Positions 35,190-37,167 of a stretch of 37,167 nucleotides of DNA are shown in pieces. Each line of letters opens with the position of its first letter. Position 1 is the first letter of the stretch. This DNA comes from Alphaproteobacteria bacterium. Lineage in GTDB: Bacteria > Pseudomonadota > Alphaproteobacteria > UBA9655. Under the pieces are notes generated by a model. It saw nothing but the letters and a program-made list of their open reading frames with translations, made no database searches and was not told the DNA's origin. The stretch spans positions 1-37,167 of the forward strand of contig JAGONT010000021.1 of the NCBI GenBank assembly GCA_017992885.1, read 5' to 3'. Position numbers and translations under genes: made by a program.

Positions 35190-37167
35190 ATGATCAAGAA
35201 ATTTACATTTGCATTGGGCGTTACAAGCATTTTGGGTGATTCGCAATCAGCGTATGCTCTTGTCAGTAAAAATAAGTCATTTGAAGATGAACATTTCTCT
35301 AGCACTCGATCTCAATCAGCACCAACAAAAAAGATAAATGGTGAAAGCTTACCCTGGACAAATCCCTCACCTAAGTTTCCAGAAATGAAAGAGAGAAGCC
35401 CCTTTTCAGAACAAGTAAAAAAAGACATTACTCACATTGGTAGCATTTTCCATAGAGTCCTGGTTTTTCCAACAAATAAGGAAATGCAAAGAAGTTTGCG
35501 CTTGAAAAAGAAAAGCATGCGAGAAGAACTAAGAAGGAAAAAGAAAAGTTCAATAAAAGCAGCAATAACTCAAAGAAAAAGAGCAAGATTAGAAGCAAGA
35601 AGTGCAAAAAAACTTGCACGAATGCTGAGAAAGAAAAGAAAGGAAGTAGTTCTAAAAGAAAAACGAAATCAGAAAATTGCTGCGAGAAAATTAACGAAAA
35701 TCAAAAGACTAAAATTAAGAAAAAATAAAAAAAGTTCTTTTTCTCTTTTCTCTAGAAAGCGATTTGGGCGTTTTGAGGGCATTACTCAGCAAAGAAAAAT
35801 TTTGGCTCTTAAAAAAAGGTTAAGCACTCATTTGGCTCAACCTGTTTTTGACCGTCAGTTACCTTCTGTTAAGCAAGGTGGAAAACCTATTCAGCCTTTG
35901 CATGTTTCAATTATTCAAAGCCCAGTGAAAGAAAATTTCGCGCGAGTAAGACTTGGAGCAAAAAAACAGCCTATGGTGACTTCTCGTCAGGTTCAACCCC
36001 AGTTGTCTAAGAAATCCGTCGTGAGTATAAAATCCGTTACTAAAGCTAAACCGACTTTGGCGTCTGTCATTAGTTTACATCCTGTATCTGGTATTAATAA
36101 AGGGATACTTCCTGAAACCAAACAAAATATGAACCGAGAAATAATAGGGAAAACGAGTCGTGTCCAAGCGAAAAAATTACGTCCAGCAAGCCTTGCGACG
36201 CTAAAACAAGTAGGAATTAATTTAGAGAATATTCCAAGGGGGTCCCTGTTTGAGCCTTCGTTAGTGCAGCAAAAGATATTAGCTAAAGCTCTAAGACCAG
36301 CAAGTCCACAAGCAAGTCTGACCTCAGCTGCTGTTGTGGAAGAGACGACTCTTGCTCAAGTCCTTCATGTCAAACCAGTTACTCAGTTGTTTGATGAGGC
36401 CGTAAAGTGGGTTGAATCACAAGTGGGGGGGAGCGTTGAGGTTCATAAAAATGAAAGAGTGCTTGAGGGGGAACCGTCTGTTCTTCAAAGTCTATCGATT
36501 GGACAAGTCGCTACGCATCAGCCTGTAGAGGAAAAAAATAAAGAAGAGATTCGTCAGGGAGCTCGACCGAGTAAATTGGCGAAAAAATCTCCGCTAAGGG
36601 TGGATTCCCCCATAGAAAAGAAGGCGACTCCTCTTGATCCCCGCAATGAAGAAGTTCAAGGAGAATCTCGATCGATTGAGTTGGCGAAACCACAGGTAGT
36701 TGTGAACTCCTCTGGAGCAGAAGATGCAACTCCTCTTGATCCACGTTCTGGAGAGGTTCAAGGGGAATCTCGATCGATTGAGTTGGCGAAACCACAGGTA
36801 GTTGTGAACTCCTCTGGAGCAGAAGATGCAACTCCCCTTGATCCCCGCAATGAAGAAGTTCAAGGAGAATCTCGATCGATTGAGTTGGCGAAACCACAGG
36901 TAGTTGTGATCTCCTCTGGAGCGGAAGATGCAACTCCTCTTGATCCACGTTCTGGAGACGTTCAAGCAGAAGGGCGCTCGATTGAGTTAGCGAAACCACA
37001 GGTAGTTGTGATCTCCTCTGGAGCGGAAGATGCAACTCCCCTTGATCCCCGCAATGAAGAAGTTCAAGGAGAATCTCGATCGATTGAGTTGGCGAAACCA
37101 CAGGTAGTTGTGAACTCCTCTGGAGCAGAAGATGCAACTCCTCTTGATCCACGTTCTGGAGAGGTTC
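35190..37167 (+). CDS. Secreted, highly basic tandem-repeat protein (partial)
   Basis: The frame is open from ATG 35190 to the window end: 659 codons without a stop. AAGGGAG sits 6 nt before the ATG. Residues 1-24 resemble a short signal peptide (MIKKFTFALGVTSILG, then SAYA). Residues of about 90-205 are extremely Lys/Arg-rich (for example LKKKSMREELRRKKKSS, MLRKKRKEVVLKEKRNQK). A Pro/Lys/Ser-rich linker follows, then from residue 479 a run of 34-residue repeats reading DPR(N/S)xEVQGESRSIELAKPQ plus VVV(N/I)SSGAEDATPL. I know no family for it. A basic, exported repeat protein in a host-associated bacterium suggests a surface or host-binding role; this is inference. The C-terminus is outside the window. 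Confidence 0.8.
   Translation, partial: MIKKFTFALGVTSILGDSQSAYALVSKNKSFEDEHFSSTRSQSAPTKKINGESLPWTNPSPKFPEMKERSPFSEQVKKDITHIGSIFHRVLVFPTNKEMQRSLRLKKKSMREELRRKKKSSIKAAITQRKRARLEARSAKKLARMLRKKRKEVVLKEKRNQKIAARKLTKIKRLKLRKNKKSSFSLFSRKRFGRFEGITQQRKILALKKRLSTHLAQPVFDRQLPSVKQGGKPIQPLHVSIIQSPVKENFARVRLGAKKQPMVTSRQVQPQLSKKSVVSIKSVTKAKPTLASVISLHPVSGINKGILPETKQNMNREIIGKTSRVQAKKLRPASLATLKQVGINLENIPRGSLFEPSLVQQKILAKALRPASPQASLTSAAVVEETTLAQVLHVKPVTQLFDEAVKWVESQVGGSVEVHKNERVLEGEPSVLQSLSIGQVATHQPVEEKNKEEIRQGARPSKLAKKSPLRVDSPIEKKATPLDPRNEEVQGESRSIELAKPQVVVNSSGAEDATPLDPRSGEVQGESRSIELAKPQVVVNSSGAEDATPLDPRNEEVQGESRSIELAKPQVVVISSGAEDATPLDPRSGDVQAEGRSIELAKPQVVVISSGAEDATPLDPRNEEVQGESRSIELAKPQVVVNSSGAEDATPLDPRSGEV
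36624..37167 (+). repeat. 102-bp in-frame tandem repeats with 204-bp alternation
   Basis: Unit starts fall at 36624, 36726, 36828, 36930, 37032 and 37134 (partial), exactly 102 bp apart. Odd units begin DPRNEEV and even units DPRSG(E/D)V, so the true duplicated unit is probably 204 bp. Copies are nearly identical at DNA level, which also creates a long spurious ORF on the other strand. The array continues past the window. Confidence 0.95.

Noticed and set aside
36511..37152. 213-residue minus-strand ORF and an overlapping 123-residue one
   Set aside because: Both arise because the 102-bp repeats lack stops on the opposite strand; the plus-strand frame has the start, SD and signal peptide.

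Overview
The window looks like chromosome from a low-GC, host-associated alphaproteobacterium, most likely of the Holosporales/Paracaedibacter type. That placement is an inference. It rests on a near-canonical CtrA, a short HPr kinase of the alphaproteobacterial form, the mrp / hflK-hflC-degP block, a single LolC/E-type permease, type VI secretion (T6SS) sheath and tube genes, a folate-type CofE homologue, and several secreted proteins with no recognisable family (Sel1 repeats, coiled coils, low-complexity repeats). No rRNA, tRNA, CRISPR array or intact insertion sequence was seen.

Layout. 1-430: fragment of a DUF5372-like ORF and AT-rich DNA. 431-4237: a secreted Sel1-repeat protein, then a Bcr/CflA-type drug exporter behind a structured leader. 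4238-7200: kdsB, a secreted coiled-coil protein, a tiny cysteine-rich secreted protein and two families of dispersed palindromic repeats. 7216-11851: bcp peroxiredoxin, a large YhdP/AsmA-like envelope protein and a peptide deformylase homologue lacking its metal-binding Cys. 12038-15526: accessory genes (2-oxoglutarate oxygenase-like, RBBP9-type hydrolase, secreted Ala-rich helical protein). 15578-18517: lolD-lolC/E, then SemiSWEET-thiN. 18527-21894: T6SS tssB, tssC, hcp, terminator, tssE. 22202-27895: parE, ctrA (with a CtrA box upstream) and the overlapping run hprK-dapB-nth-prmC. 28382-34967: cpoB, CofE-like ligase, degP, hflC, hflK, mrp. 35190 to the end: a very basic secreted protein ending in 34-residue tandem repeats that runs off the window.

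How the genes fit together. Much of the window serves the envelope: KDO activation for LPS (kdsB), lipoprotein export (lolD-lolC/E), inter-membrane lipid transport (YhdP-like), Tol-Pal coordination (cpoB) and periplasmic and membrane proteolysis (degP, hflKC). A second layer is host-directed or competitive: the T6SS tail genes and at least five exported proteins without a family-level function. The most unusual items are the tandem-repeat protein at the right edge, the HxA (halogenase-like) oxygenase, the palindromic Cys-spacing mini-protein, the SemiSWEET-thiamine pyrophosphokinase coupling behind tssE, the deformylase with Cys replaced by Arg, and the structured leader ahead of the exporter.
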